NCBI RefSeq assembly: GCF_021431925.1
Contig: NZ_CP090371.1
Span: 248,001 to 312,000, forward strand
Source: Halobaculum sp. CBA1158
Lineage (GTDB): Archaea > Halobacteriota > Halobacteria > Halobacteriales > Haloferacaceae
Reading direction: 5' to 3'
Length of the DNA: 64,000 nucleotides
The notes under the pieces are model-generated. The model ran no database searches. It was not told the origin of the DNA and saw nothing but the letters and a program-made list of their open reading frames with translations. The translations under genes were made by a program, and so were the position numbers. Shown one piece after another: positions 43,286 to 52,829 of the stretch; within the stretch, counting starts at the first letter, position 1, and every line of letters starts with the position of its first letter.

Positions 43286-45019
43286 ATGGACGCGAGCGCG
43301 GTTCGCGAGCGCGCGACCGATCTCCCGCGCGAGCCGGGGGTGTACCAGTTTCTCGACGGCGACACCGTCCTCTACGTCGGGAAGGCGCTCGACCTCCGCG
43401 ACCGGGTGCCGTCGTACGCCGATCCCCGCTCGGCGCGCGTCGCGCGGATGGTCGACCGAGCGGACGCGATCGACTTCGCGGTGACCGACACCGAGACACA
43501 GGCGCTCCTGCTCGAGGCGAACCTGATCAAGCGACTCAACCCCCGATTCAACGTTCGACTCAAGGACGACAAGTCGTACCCGCTGGTCCAGCTTACGGAC
43601 CACCCCGTGCCGCGGATCGAGGCGACGCGCGCCCCCGAGGAGGCGGCCACCGTCTTCGGCCCCTTCACCGACAAGGGCCGCGTCGACACCGTGATCAAGG
43701 CGCTTCGCGAGACGTACGGGCTTCGCGGCTGTTCCGATCACAAGTACGAGGGGCGCGACCGCCCCTGCCTCGATCACGAGATGGGGCTGTGTTCGGCCCC
43801 CTGTACCGGCGAGATCGACGCGGACGCGTACCGCGAGCACGTCGAGTCCGCGGTCCGCTTCTTCGAGGGGGAAACCGGCGCGCTCGCGGATCCGCTTCGC
43901 CGCGAGATGGAGGCCGCCGCCCAGGCGCAGGAGTTCGAGCGCGCGGCGAACCTCCGCGACCGACTCGATGCCGTCGAGTCGTTCCACGGTGCGGGCGAGG
44001 AGGCCGTCGCCGATCGGACCGACGAACGTACCGTTGACGTGCTCGGCGCGGCAGTCGAGGGCGATTCAGCGGTCGTCGCCCGCCTCCACAGCGAACGCGG
44101 CCAACTCGTCGACCGGTCTCGCCACTCGTTGGACGCGCCCGACGCCGAGGACCGCGTCGCCGAGGTGCTGTCGGCGTTTCTCGTCCAGTACTACGCCGAG
44201 AGAGAGCTTCCTGACGCCGTCCTGCTTTCGGAACGACCGGCAGACGACGACGTGCTCGCGTGGCTGGAAGCCGAGGGCGTCGCCGTCCGCGTTCCCGGGG
44301 CCGGCCGAGAGGGGAAGCTCGTCGATCTCGCGCTCAAGAACGCCCGCAGCGGTCCGACTCGCCGCGACGAACTGGCGGCGCTGGCCGACGCGCTCGGGAC
44401 CGACCGTCCCGAGCGCATCGAGGGCTTCGACGTGAGCCACGCCCAGGGGAAACAGGTCGTCGGCTCGAACGTCTGTTTCGTCGACGGCAGCGCCGAGACG
44501 GCCGACTACCGCCGCAAGAAACTCACCGACCGCAACGACGACTACGCCAACATGCGCGAACTCGTCCGCTGGCGCGCCGAGCGCGCGGTCGAGGGCCGCG
44601 ACGATCGGCCCGATCCCGACCTGCTGCTCATCGACGGCGGCGACGGGCAGCTCGGTGCCGCACGCGACGCGCTCGCGGAGGTCGGCTGGACGGTTCCGGC
44701 GGTGGCGCTCGCCAAGGAGGAGGAGCTGGTGATCACGCCCGACGGCGTTCGCCGGTGGGACGACGACGCCCCGCATCTCCACCTGCTTCAGCGCGTGCGC
44801 GACGAGGCGCACCGCTTCGCCGTCCAGTACCACCAGACGCTGCGCGACGACGTGTCCACGGTGCTCGACGAGGTTCCCGGCGTCGGTCCCGAGACACGCC
44901 GCCGACTCCTCCGACGCTTCGGGTCCGTGGAGAACGTCCGCGCGGCCAGCGAGGCCGACCTCCGCGACGTGCCCGGCGTCGGTGCGAAGACGGCGAGCGA
45001 GCTGGCGGCGCGGCTCTGA
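43286..45019 (+). CDS. uvrC: UvrABC excinuclease subunit C
   Basis: A 577-residue nucleotide-excision-repair nuclease. In order: GIY-YIG domain ([20 protein letters not shown]), a cysteine cluster (CSDH...[13 protein letters not shown]), UVR motif ([18 protein letters not shown]), RNase H-like domain ([19 protein letters not shown]) and two helix-hairpin-helix motifs at the end ([25 protein letters not shown]). Complete and near usual length. It is divergent from the transducer gene. Confidence 0.96.
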   Translation: MDASAVRERATDLPREPGVYQFLDGDTVLYVGKALDLRDRVPSYADPRSARVARMVDRADAIDFAVTDTETQALLLEANLIKRLNPRFNVRLKDDKSYPLVQLTDHPVPRIEATRAPEEAATVFGPFTDKGRVDTVIKALRETYGLRGCSDHKYEGRDRPCLDHEMGLCSAPCTGEIDADAYREHVESAVRFFEGETGALADPLRREMEAAAQAQEFERAANLRDRLDAVESFHGAGEEAVADRTDERTVDVLGAAVEGDSAVVARLHSERGQLVDRSRHSLDAPDAEDRVAEVLSAFLVQYYAERELPDAVLLSERPADDDVLAWLEAEGVAVRVPGAGREGKLVDLALKNARSGPTRRDELAALADALGTDRPERIEGFDVSHAQGKQVVGSNVCFVDGSAETADYRRKKLTDRNDDYANMRELVRWRAERAVEGRDDRPDPDLLLIDGGDGQLGAARDALAEVGWTVPAVALAKEEELVITPDGVRRWDDDAPHLHLLQRVRDEAHRFAVQYHQTLRDDVSTVLDEVPGVGPETRRRLLRRFGSVENVRAASEADLRDVPGVGAKTASELAARL

Positions 45020-45214
45020 CCCGACCGTTCGGTCCGTTCTTTCGGTGCTAACAGGCGACCCGTCGTCGACCCGAGACGCCGGGGGTGGGTCACGCAACCG
45101 CCGTGTTCCCCGACGCCGAACGCTACGTCACGCGACGGGGTGGTCGCGCTCTCGAATAAGAACGTTCGTACCCATCGCCCGTCGAACCGGCGTTCCGAGG
45201 GCGTACGTCCGCGC

Positions 45215-45892
45215 TTACTGTGTTCGGAACGCGCGGTCGCCGGCGTCGCCGAGGCCCGGGACGATGAACCCCTCGTCGTTGAGTTCCTCGTCGATGGCGA
45301 CGGTGAGGAGGTCGGCCTCGTCGAACTCATCGCCGACGCGGGTGAGCCCGTCGGGCGCGGAGACCGCCGAGAGGACGAACAGGTCCTCCGGATCGGGGTT
45401 GTTCGCGAGGACGTGATCGAGCACCGCGCACATCGTCGACCCGGTGGCGAGCATGGGGTCGGCGACGATGACCGTGTCGTCGTCGGTGATGTCCGGAAGC
45501 TTCGTGTAGTCGATCTCGATCGGGAACGTGCCGTCGTCGTCCATGCCGGCGGCCTCGTTGCGACCGGCGGAGATGACGCCCTGCTTGGCTCGCGGGAACG
45601 CCTTCAACAGCCCCTCGACGAACGGCGTCGCCGCACGCAGGACGTTGATGATGACGACGTTGTCGAGTCCCTTCACGCGTTCGCCGGTCGTCTCCGCCAG
45701 CGGCGTCTCGATGGAGACGAACTCGGTCCCCATCGCGCCGTCGATGATCTCGTACCCGCAGATGCGACCCAGCTTCACGAGCCCCTTGCGAAACGCGACC
45801 TGTTCGGTTTCCACGTCACGGAGTCGCGAGAGCGTGTCTTTCGCCAGCGCGTGCGTGATGAGGTGTGCGTCCCCTCGTTCCTCGATGGGCAT
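45215..45892 (-). CDS. upp: Uracil phosphoribosyltransferase
   Basis: A 225-residue pyrimidine-salvage enzyme that makes UMP from uracil and PRPP. PRPP loop [10 protein letters not shown], uracil-binding region [16 protein letters not shown] at the C-terminus, and [12 protein letters not shown] are present. The ATG at 45892 is chosen; a TATA box GTTTATCATC lies about 35-40 bases upstream. A much longer frame running back over mdh is a shadow. Confidence 0.95.
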   Translation of the reverse strand: MPIEERGDAHLITHALAKDTLSRLRDVETEQVAFRKGLVKLGRICGYEIIDGAMGTEFVSIETPLAETTGERVKGLDNVVIINVLRAATPFVEGLLKAFPRAKQGVISAGRNEAAGMDDDGTFPIEIDYTKLPDITDDDTVIVADPMLATGSTMCAVLDHVLANNPDPEDLFVLSAVSAPDGLTRVGDEFDEADLLTVAIDEELNDEGFIVPGLGDAGDRAFRTQ

Positions 45893-46063
45893 CGTTGTCC
45901 AGACGATGGCGCGCGGCCGATGATAAACCCCGTTGGCTCCCGTCGCCCGTGTGCCCACCTGTAGCGTGATGACGACGACTGTCGATCCGAGGTTCGTCGT
46001 CCCCCCGTCGAGATCGAATCCTTCGAAACGCTTACCGGCGATTCCGTCGAACGTCCACGCGAC

Positions 46064-46978
46064 ATGACGAAAGTCAGCGTGATCGGCGCGGCGGGGACGG
46101 TGGGTGCCGCGGCCGGCTACACAATTGCGCTCAGGGACATCGTCGACGAACTCGTGTACGTCGACATCCCCGACATGGAAGAGACGACGGTCGGGCAGGC
46201 GGCCGACACCAACCACGGCGTCGCTTACGACGCCAACACGCGGGTCCGACAGGGCGGCTACGAGGCGACCGAGGGCTCGGACGTGGTCGTCATCACGGCG
46301 GGGATCCCGCGCAAGGAGGGCCAGACTCGGATCGACCTCGCGGGCGACAACGCCCCGATCATGGAGGACATCGGCGAGTCGCTGCGCGAGTACAACGACG
46401 ACTTCGTCTCGATCACCACCTCGAACCCGGTCGATCTGCTCAACCGCCACCTGTACGAGAGCGGAGAGCGCGCCCGCGAGAAGGTGATCGGCTTCGGCGG
46501 CCGCCTCGACTCCGCACGCTTCCGTTACGTCCTCTCCGAGCGCTTCGACGCCCCCGTGACGAACGTGGAGGCGACGATCCTCGGCGAGCACGGCGACGCG
46601 CAGGTGCCCGTGTTCTCGAAGGTCCGCGTCGACGGCGCGGATCCCGAGTTCACCGACGACGAGCGCGAGGAGATCCTCGGCGACCTCCAGGAGTCGGCGA
46701 TGGACGTGATCTCCCGCAAGGGCGCGACCGAGTGGGGCCCCGCGACGGGCGTCGCCCACATGGTCGAGGCGGTCGTCCGCGACACCGGCGAGGTGCTCCC
46801 CGGATCCGTCCCCCTTGATGGCGAGTTCGGCCACGAAGACACAGCCTTCGGCGTCCCCCTGAAACTGGGGTCCGACGGCGTCGAGGAGGTCGTCGAGTGG
46901 GACCTCGACGACTACGAGACCGAACTCATGGACGAAGCCGCCGAGAAACTCCGCGATCAGTACGGGAAGATCGCGTAA
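46064..46978 (+). CDS. mdh: Malate dehydrogenase (LDH-like)
   Basis: A 304-residue NAD(P)-dependent dehydrogenase of the TCA cycle. Rossmann motif [11 protein letters not shown], cofactor Asp in VYVDIPDME, active-site RKEGQTR with the substrate arginine, NPVDLLNRH, and catalytic His in [10 protein letters not shown]. The LDH-like type is typical for haloarchaea and highly acidic. Single gene with its own promoter, divergent from upp. Confidence 0.96.
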   Translation: MTKVSVIGAAGTVGAAAGYTIALRDIVDELVYVDIPDMEETTVGQAADTNHGVAYDANTRVRQGGYEATEGSDVVVITAGIPRKEGQTRIDLAGDNAPIMEDIGESLREYNDDFVSITTSNPVDLLNRHLYESGERAREKVIGFGGRLDSARFRYVLSERFDAPVTNVEATILGEHGDAQVPVFSKVRVDGADPEFTDDEREEILGDLQESAMDVISRKGATEWGPATGVAHMVEAVVRDTGEVLPGSVPLDGEFGHEDTAFGVPLKLGSDGVEEVVEWDLDDYETELMDEAAEKLRDQYGKIA

Positions 46979-47280
46979 GCGGTCGATTCTCTCTCGCGAT
47001 CGATCTCTCCGGGTGCGCTCGCGTACCGGGCACGCCGGCGTATCCCGGAGTCGCGTTGTCGCTCCCCAGCCGCGAGTTTATCTCGGATGACGGACCCAGT
47101 CTCCGCGTGACCTGACGCCGGCCGCGGCGGGTTCGCGGGTGTGCGGCACCCCCGTCGCGGACGCGGTCCGCCGAGCGGACCGTTCGCCCGTGCCGCCTGT
47201 TCGCCCACCCGCCGTCGCGAGCGACGCGACCGCCGAGAACCGAGGCAACGACTATACCCCTGGCTCGCCCAGCCGTGGGT
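46979..47280. other. 302-base gap with an orphan TATA box and two hairpins
   Basis: No protein gene seen. A TATA-like GAGTTTATC near 47075-47082 is followed by two perfect inverted repeats: CGGTCCGC-CGA-GCGGACCG (47164-47182) and GTCGCG-AGCGA-CGCGAC (47214-47230). A second box (CTATACC near 47250) belongs to the next gene. The first box plus hairpins could be a small RNA gene of about 130 bases; this is a guess. Confidence 0.4.
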
Positions 47281-47484
47281 ATGGCCGACTCCTGTGACGC
47301 CTGCGGCTCGCCGACCGAGGACGCGCTCGCCCGGACGGTTCGGCTGTCGGTGGATCGCTCGACCGTCGACGAGCAGCGGCTGTGCCCGGGCTGTTTCGCC
47401 GACTGGATCGACCGGTACGGGGATCACATGCAGTCTGAACCGGACGTGACGATCGACGAGGAGAACGACATCATCGTCGACTGA
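47281..47484 (+). CDS. Small zinc-finger protein
   Basis: A 67-residue acidic protein starting MADSCDACGSPTED. Two CxxC knuckles (CDAC at residues 5-8 and CPGC near residue 38) should bind one zinc. The C-terminus is very acidic. TATA-like ACTATACC lies about 30 bases before the ATG, so it is leaderless. A GTG six bases upstream is an alternative start. Function unknown. Confidence 0.75.
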   Translation: MADSCDACGSPTEDALARTVRLSVDRSTVDEQRLCPGCFADWIDRYGDHMQSEPDVTIDEENDIIVD

Positions 47485-47533
47485 CCGACACCGATCGATC
47501 TCCCCTACGCGTCCGGTTCTCTCGACCGCCGCG

Positions 47534-47710
47534 TCAGATCTCGATCGAACAGGTCGTCCCCGTCGCGAGTCCGTCCTCTTTGATGCGAGCACCCAGACAG
47601 CCGTAGTTACAGTAGGGCGTTTCGACTCCCTCGTCGGCCTCGCGGACGTACACCGGGTCGTGTGCGGTCACGTCGCAGCCGCAGTACGCGCAGTCGATGG
47701 CATCGCTCAT
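47534..47710 (-). CDS. 58-residue small zinc-binding protein
   Basis: Starts MSDAIDCAYCGCDVTAHDP and contains CAYCGC and, later, CNYGC, plus a single Cys near the end. The pattern resembles a TRASH- or CPxCG-type zinc finger. A TATA-like GTTTTACG lies about 30 bases upstream on the minus strand. It is convergent with the zinc-finger gene at 47281 and 79 bases after the S9 peptidase gene's stop in the same direction. Function unknown. Confidence 0.75.
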   Translation of the reverse strand: MSDAIDCAYCGCDVTAHDPVYVREADEGVETPYCNYGCLGARIKEDGLATGTTCSIEI

Positions 47711-47789
47711 CGAACAACTCTACGCCGACTCGACGTAAAACGGACCGGCAGTCGTGCGTGCTGTCCTTCCGAGCGGATCTATCGCTCGC

Positions 47790-49862
47790 TCACTCCTCGT
47801 CGCCGTCGTCGCCCCCATCGTCGCTCTCACTCCCGTCGTCGCCCTCGCCGGCACTCAATCCGTCGTCGTCCGGCCGGTCGAGCGCCCGCTCGGCGTCGTG
47901 ATGCTCGGAGTAGCCGTCGAACCAGCGGACGATCCGCTCGATCCGGTCGACCATGTGCGCGGGCTCGCCCGATCGCGACAGCTCGTGTCCCTCGCGGGGA
48001 TAGCGGACGAGTCGCGTGTCGACGCCGTGCTTGCGGAGGATCCGGTGGAACAGCTCCGCCGTGTTGTCCGGCGTCCGGAAGTCCTCGTCGGAGTGCAACA
48101 CCAGCGTCGGCGTCTCCACCCCGTCGGCGTGCGCGACCGGCGAGTGCTCCCAGAGGAGCTCCGGCTCCTCCCACGGCGTCGCGTCGTAATCGCCCTCGAC
48201 CAGCTTGTACGCGCCGTCGGTCGAGCCGTAGAACCCGGTGAAGTCGTAGACGCCGCGCTGGGAGACGGCCGCGCGGAAGTAATCGGTCTGCCCGACCGTC
48301 CACGAGGTCATGTAGCCGCCGAAGGAGCCGCCCGTGAGGAAGACGTTCGTCTCGTCGACGTAGTCGCGGGCGGCGACCTCCTCGACGCCGGCCATCACGT
48401 CGGTGAGCGTCACGTCGCCCCAGTCCCGCTCGATGGCCTGCATGAACTCCTCGCCGTACCCCGTCGACCCGCGCGGGTTCGACCAGAAGACGACGTAGCC
48501 GCGGGCCGCGAGCGTCTGGAACTCGTGCCACATCGTCCCGCTGGTCGTCCACATCGCGTGCGGACCGCCGTGGACCTCGACGGCGAGGGGGTACGTTCCG
48601 CCCTCCTCGAACTCGGGCGACGTCAACACCCACCCCTCGACGGGACCCTGCTCGGACTCGAAGGAGAGCGGCTCCGGCTCGGGAACCGCGACGGAGTCCA
48701 GGTACTCGGCGTTCAGTTCGGTGAGTCGGCGCTCCGCCCCGCCTTCCAGGTCCAAAGCGAACACGTCGCCGGGGTGGTCCCACTCGCTCTTCGTGACCGC
48801 GGTGACGCCGTCGGCGACGTGACCACCGTCGACCGCGCCGCCGCGGTACTCGCGCTCCGGTTGCGCGCGTGCGTCGGCGGGAGCCGACCAGAGGCTCGTC
48901 GCCCCCTCGTCGGGCGTCGTGAAGAACACTCGGTCCTCGTCGGGACCCCACTGCGGGGCGGCCTCGTAGCCCAGCGTCCGGTCGAGGTCGGCGGTGAGGT
49001 CGTGTGTCTCGCCGCTCCCGCGGTCGTACACGCGGAGGTCCGTCGGCTGAATGCTCGCCCGTTCCGCCTCGGTGTGGGTGTAGGCGATCCGGTGGTCCTC
49101 GGCGACCGAAAGCGTCGTTCCCCAGCCGGTGGTCCGGTGAACGTCCTCGGTCTCGCCCGACTCCGTGTCGTGGGCGACGATATCGATCCGGTAGCTGTCG
49201 TCGGGGTCCTCGCCCGCCTTCTGCGCCGTGAAGTACAGCGTGGAGTCGTCGCCCCACGTCGGAGAGCCGTGGTCGTGATCGCCGTCGGTGACGCGTGTGA
49301 GGTCGCCCGATTCCACGTCGAGGACGTACACCTGCGGGCGCTTTCCGTCGAAGTAGTTCGTCCCGGTCCGGTAGACGGTCCGGTCGATGACGCGCGGATC
49401 CGGCTCCTCGTGCTCGTAGTCGTCGGGGACGTCGAGGTCTCGCTCCTCCTCGCGGTCCTCGTCGGTCACCGACTGGAGGAACGCGATCCGGCTCCCGTCC
49501 GGGCTCCACTCGATCCCGCTCACGCCGCCGACCACGTCGGTCACCCGCTCGGCCTCGCCGCCGACGCCGTCTAACGGGAGCAGCCACAGCTGTTGGGTGT
49601 CGTCGTCCTTCCCCCGGGTCGAGGTGAACGCCAGGCGGTCGCCGGACGGCGAGAAGCGCGGCTCCGCGTCGGTACCCTCCGCCAGCGTCAGGCGTCGGGC
49701 GTCCCCGCTCCCGTCGGTCGGCACGAGGTACACCGTCGACTCGTAGCTGTCGTCGCCGTCGGGTTCGGTTCTGACGAACGCGACGCGCTCGCCGTCGGGC
49801 GACACGCGGGGATCGCTCGGCGTGGCGAGGTCGCGGACGTCGCTCGCCTGTATCGTCTCCAT
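47790..49862 (-). CDS. S9 (prolyl oligopeptidase) family serine peptidase
   Basis: A 690-residue cytoplasmic peptidase of the acylaminoacyl-peptidase type. An N-terminal beta-propeller (WD40-like PD40 repeats, e.g. SPDGERVAFVR, SPSGDRLAFTS) gates a C-terminal alpha/beta hydrolase. The catalytic triad is visible: Ser in GGSFGGY, Asp in LHSDEDFRTPDN, His in PREGHELSR. The ATG at 49862 gives the usual METIQASDV start. The acidic tail is halophile-specific. It is encoded 71 bases downstream of the IMPACT-family gene. Confidence 0.93.
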   Translation of the reverse strand: METIQASDVRDLATPSDPRVSPDGERVAFVRTEPDGDDSYESTVYLVPTDGSGDARRLTLAEGTDAEPRFSPSGDRLAFTSTRGKDDDTQQLWLLPLDGVGGEAERVTDVVGGVSGIEWSPDGSRIAFLQSVTDEDREEERDLDVPDDYEHEEPDPRVIDRTVYRTGTNYFDGKRPQVYVLDVESGDLTRVTDGDHDHGSPTWGDDSTLYFTAQKAGEDPDDSYRIDIVAHDTESGETEDVHRTTGWGTTLSVAEDHRIAYTHTEAERASIQPTDLRVYDRGSGETHDLTADLDRTLGYEAAPQWGPDEDRVFFTTPDEGATSLWSAPADARAQPEREYRGGAVDGGHVADGVTAVTKSEWDHPGDVFALDLEGGAERRLTELNAEYLDSVAVPEPEPLSFESEQGPVEGWVLTSPEFEEGGTYPLAVEVHGGPHAMWTTSGTMWHEFQTLAARGYVVFWSNPRGSTGYGEEFMQAIERDWGDVTLTDVMAGVEEVAARDYVDETNVFLTGGSFGGYMTSWTVGQTDYFRAAVSQRGVYDFTGFYGSTDGAYKLVEGDYDATPWEEPELLWEHSPVAHADGVETPTLVLHSDEDFRTPDNTAELFHRILRKHGVDTRLVRYPREGHELSRSGEPAHMVDRIERIVRWFDGYSEHHDAERALDRPDDDGLSAGEGDDGSESDDGGDDGDEE

Positions 49863-49933
49863 ACGCCGGCGTCGGGGTCGCGCGGCAAGTACGTTCGGAA
49901 GGCGGAACGCGGCTTCGTCGACCTGCGGCGCGG

Positions 49934-50566
49934 TCACCCGATGTCGACCCGTCCGCTCGTCGCCGAGCGCAGGCGATCGCGTAGCTCCGGCGCATCGGCG
50001 ACGGGAACGCGCGCTTCGAACGTCACCTCGGCGTCGTAGTCGGCGTCGAACTCGACGTCGGTCGACTCGAGGACGCTCCTGACGGTACCGGAGTCGTCGT
50101 ACGCGACCGTGAGCGAGACGTGCTCGTGTGGCCTCTCCTCGACGACCCCTGCGGCGTCGACCCCGTCCTTCACCCCGCGGGAGTAGGCCCGTGCGAGCCC
50201 GCCGACGCCGAGGTTCGTCCCGCCGTAGTAGCGCGTGACGACGGCGACGACGTTCCGGATCTCCTGCTGTTGGAGGACGTTCAGGGCGGGCTTGCCCGCT
50301 GAGCCGGTCGGCTCGCCGTCGTCGCTGGCGTACTCTCTGAGCATGACCTCCCCGGTCGACCGCGACGCGCCGTCGTCGGCGGGGACGCGGTACGCGGGGA
50401 CGTTGTGCGTCGCGTCGTCGTACCCCGTCTCGACCTCGTCGACGAACGCCTCCGCCTCGGCGACGCCGTCGGCCGGTGCGACGTGACCGATGAACCGCGA
50501 TCCCCGGATCGCGAACTCGGCGGACGCGCGTTCGGCGACGGTTCGGTACGGCTCAGGCGACGCCAT
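49934..50566 (-). CDS. IMPACT/YigZ-family protein
   Basis: A 210-residue protein with an N-terminal UPF0029/IMPACT domain (RGSRFIGHVAPADGVAEA, then THNVPAYRV and DDGEPTGSAGKPALNVL) and a small ferredoxin-like C-terminal domain. Bacterial YigZ and eukaryotic IMPACT are implicated in translational control; the archaeal role is unknown. The GGTNLGVGGLARAY loop is well conserved. The ATG at 50566 is chosen; the longer frame lies in the next gene's promoter. Confidence 0.88.
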   Translation of the reverse strand: MASPEPYRTVAERASAEFAIRGSRFIGHVAPADGVAEAEAFVDEVETGYDDATHNVPAYRVPADDGASRSTGEVMLREYASDDGEPTGSAGKPALNVLQQQEIRNVVAVVTRYYGGTNLGVGGLARAYSRGVKDGVDAAGVVEERPHEHVSLTVAYDDSGTVRSVLESTDVEFDADYDAEVTFEARVPVADAPELRDRLRSATSGRVDIG

Positions 50567-50601
50567 GGAGTGTCGGTGTGTTCGCGGCCGCGGTGAAAGG
50601 A

Positions 50602-51123
50602 TTACTCGTCGGTGTCGCCGCGATCGGTGTCTCTCGTCGCGGTCGCGGTGTCGCTCGTCGCGGTCGCGGTGTCGTCGGCGGACGCGGATAGCGCCGGATC
50701 CCCGACGAACAGCGCGAGGAACGCGGCCGCACCGACCACCTGCGCGACGTACGCGACCAGCGCGAGCGGGTCGGTCACGAGGTGTTCGAGCACCTGCGCC
50801 ACCGGGTTCGTGACCTCGTGGCTGGGGACGAGACCGCCGTGGTCGGTGAGGTGCCACCACGCGTAGCCGGCGGTGTACGCCAGCAGAACGCCGGCGCTCA
50901 GCGAGTACAGGCGGCGGTGGCGCGCCCCGCGGACGATCACCGTCGCGAGCGCGACGAGCAGCAGCGCGGAGGGGACGAACAGGTACGGACGCGGGTCCCG
51001 AACCGACAGCAGCGGGAGGTACACGAACAGGTCCGGAAGCCCTTCGATCAGGTGGATCGCCGCCGAGACGAGCGCCCCCTGCACGCCGACGACGCGCAGC
51101 ACGCTCGCGGTTCGGTCGTCCAT
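50602..51123 (-). CDS. Four-helix membrane protein of unknown function
   Basis: A 173-residue protein with hydrophobic segments at about residues 10-40, 48-66, 74-90 and 118-140, and a Thr/Ala/Asp tail (TATATSDTATATRDTD). A conserved-looking N-terminus (MDDRTASVLRVVGVQGALVSAAIHLIEG) with His in the first helix resembles small haloarchaeal membrane proteins I cannot name. It lies 35 bases upstream of the IMPACT gene and may share its transcript. Confidence 0.65.
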   Translation of the reverse strand: MDDRTASVLRVVGVQGALVSAAIHLIEGLPDLFVYLPLLSVRDPRPYLFVPSALLLVALATVIVRGARHRRLYSLSAGVLLAYTAGYAWWHLTDHGGLVPSHEVTNPVAQVLEHLVTDPLALVAYVAQVVGAAAFLALFVGDPALSASADDTATATSDTATATRDTDRGDTDE

Positions 51124-51189
51124 TATCGGCCGAAGATCGGTGGCACGCGGTGAAAGCGGCGTCGGTTTCGCGGCCCCGAGGCCGCCGCC

Positions 51190-51690
51190 TCAGAACTCGA
51201 CGCTGCGCACGTACCCGAGCTCCCGGATCGCGACGAGCAGGTCGCCCGGGAGTTCCTCGTCGGTGATGAGGTACAGCTTCGGTTCGTCCGCGAACTCCGG
51301 GTCGTCCGAGAGCACCTGCCGTAGCGAGATATCCGCGTCGGCGAGCATCCCCGTGATCTCGGCGACGATGCCGGAGGCGTCGGGGTCGCCCACCTCCACG
51401 GTGAGCACGGTCAGGTCCAGCACCGGCGCGAGGTCCATCAGGCTCGCGACGGCTGTGATGTTGGCGAAGATCCGGCGGAGCTGCTCGTCCGCCCGGATCG
51501 CCGTCGTCGTCGTGTCGACGACGCGGCGGTCGACGCCCGCCTCGCGGGCGATGCCCGTGTCCGGGATCTCGATCCCGCCGGAGACGACGCGGCCCTCCTC
51601 GTTCACGGAGAAGCCGCGCTCGAGCAACAGCCGTACGACCGCCTGCTGCCCGGGAGAGCCCTCGAACTTCTCCATGATCTCGTCGAACAT
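51190..51690 (-). CDS. ACT-domain regulator of amino-acid metabolism (HTH-ACT)
   Basis: A 166-residue protein. An N-terminal wHTH-like region (EKFEGSPGQQAVVRLLLERGFSV) and a repeat (PDTGIAREAGVDRRVVDTTTTAI) precede a C-terminal ACT domain (LTVLTVEVGDPDASGIVAEITGML and DEELPGDLLVAIRELGYV as landmarks), which binds amino acids. In haloarchaea such proteins act on amino-acid gene expression; targets here are unknown. The ATG at 51690 is used. A continuous frame extends another 149 codons upstream, but it only reads through the 63-base repeats and is not part of the protein. Confidence 0.82.
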   Translation of the reverse strand: MFDEIMEKFEGSPGQQAVVRLLLERGFSVNEEGRVVSGGIEIPDTGIAREAGVDRRVVDTTTTAIRADEQLRRIFANITAVASLMDLAPVLDLTVLTVEVGDPDASGIVAEITGMLADADISLRQVLSDDPEFADEPKLYLITDEELPGDLLVAIRELGYVRSVEF

Positions 51691-51750
51691 CCGTGTCCGT
51701 CGTCGGCCACCTGCGGGCATAACTGTTCGGAGTCGATCGCTGATCGCGGG

Positions 51751-52080
51751 GTGCTCGCTTCGCTCGGTGACCGCCCGCTCACGGGTCGTTCCACTCCCCG
51801 TTCGCGTCCCGAGGTGCTCGCTTCGCCCGGTGACAGCCTGCTCACGGCTCCCTTCGGTCGCCGTTCGCGTCTCGAGGTGCTCGCTTCGCCCGGTGACAGC
51901 CTGCTCACGGCTCCCTTCGGTCGCCGTTCGCGTCTCGAGGTGCTCGCTTCGCCCGGTGACAGCCTGCTCACGGCTCCCTTCGGTCGCCGTTCGCGTCTCG
52001 AGGTGCTCGCTTCGCCCGGTGACAGCCTGCTCACGGCTCCCTTCGGTCGCCGTTCGCGTCTCGAGGTGCTCGCTTCGCTC
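51751..52080. repeat. Tandem array of a 63-base repeat (five units plus a partial sixth)
   Basis: Units start at 51751, 51814, 51877, 51940, 52003 and 52066, each with GTGCTCGCTTCG. Units 2-5 appear identical; unit 1 differs at several positions, and the sixth breaks off after about 15 bases. Because 63 is a multiple of three the array stays open in several frames and produces spurious long ORFs on both strands. It fills the divergent gap between the ACT gene and the zinc-finger gene at 52137. Sequence 51691-51750 and 52081-52099 holds no gene. Confidence 0.85.
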
Positions 52081-52099
52081 GCACCTCGCACACCTCACC

Positions 52100-52114
52100 C
52101 ACAACGCCCTTGTC
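52100..52114 (+). promoter_or_regulatory. Core promoter element CACAACGCCCTTGTC (second copy)
   Basis: Identical to 2828-2842 and at the same 37-base distance from a start codon (52137). It follows directly after the 63-base array. Confidence 0.5.
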
Positions 52115-52136
52115 GTCCCCCACCGACCACCCGCCA

Positions 52137-52817
52137 ATGCGTGAACTCGACTGCGACTTCTGCGGCGCGACCGCCGCCGGCGCGTACGAGGTCGTCCCCG
52201 CGGACCTCGACCCCGCCCCCGACGAACAGGTTCGCGTCGTGCTGTGTCCCGCCTGTCGCGACACCCTCGACGACGTGCTCGCGCCCCTGCTGGACCGCCT
52301 CGACGCCGACGCGCCGACGCCCGAGTCGTCCGAGCCGCCGGCGATCGACGACGACGCGGCCGGACACGCCAGCCCCAACGCGTCGCCGCCGGCGGACGAC
52401 GGCGTCGACCACGACCCGGTCGACTCGGCGACCGACGCCGCCGGCCGCTCGCTCGCGGCGGCCGATCCCGACCCTGATCCCGACCCCAACCCCGACGCCG
52501 ATCCCGACCTCAACGGCGATCCCGAACCCGACGGCGACGACGAGAACGACGCCGACCCGGACGACCCCGCGGGTGCCGACGTATCGGCCGTCGCCGCCAG
52601 CGGGTCGGATGTCGCCGGCGGCGACGCGGAGCCGCCGGCGTTCCGGAAGGTGATGCGCCTGCTCAACAACCGCGAGTTCCCCGTCGAGCGCGCGGCCGTG
52701 ACGGAGTTGGCCGCCGGTGCATACGACCTCGACGACCGCGAGGTCGACGAGATACTCGAGCACGCGATCGACCGCGGGATCCTCGCCGAGGACGGCAACC
52801 GACTTCGGAAGGCCTGA
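52137..52817 (+). CDS. Zinc-finger and winged-helix protein with Asp-rich linker
   Basis: A 226-residue protein. The N-terminal zinc finger has CDFC (residues 5-8) and CPAC (about 40-43). A long Asp/Pro linker contains PDPDPDPNPDADPD. The C-terminal domain (about 168-226: FRKVMRLLNNREFPVERAAV and REVDEILEHAIDRGILAEDG) is a winged-helix-like fold. It may bind nucleic acid; no target is known. An upstream TTG at 52110 is rejected because the promoter element would overlap it. It ends 12 bases before hisB, convergently. Confidence 0.72.
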   Translation: MRELDCDFCGATAAGAYEVVPADLDPAPDEQVRVVLCPACRDTLDDVLAPLLDRLDADAPTPESSEPPAIDDDAAGHASPNASPPADDGVDHDPVDSATDAAGRSLAAADPDPDPDPNPDADPDLNGDPEPDGDDENDADPDDPAGADVSAVAASGSDVAGGDAEPPAFRKVMRLLNNREFPVERAAVTELAAGAYDLDDREVDEILEHAIDRGILAEDGNRLRKA

Positions 52818-52829
52818 CGCCTCCGTTTC

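Noticed and set aside
45893-46834. An N-terminal extension of the uracil phosphoribosyltransferase frame over mdh
   Set aside because: It is antisense to mdh. The enzyme is complete from 45892.
51691-52137. A continuous minus-strand extension of the ACT protein with repeats of 21 residues
   Set aside because: It is the translation of the 63-base tandem array. Any frame through an array whose unit is a multiple of three stays open. The ACT protein has a good start at 51690.
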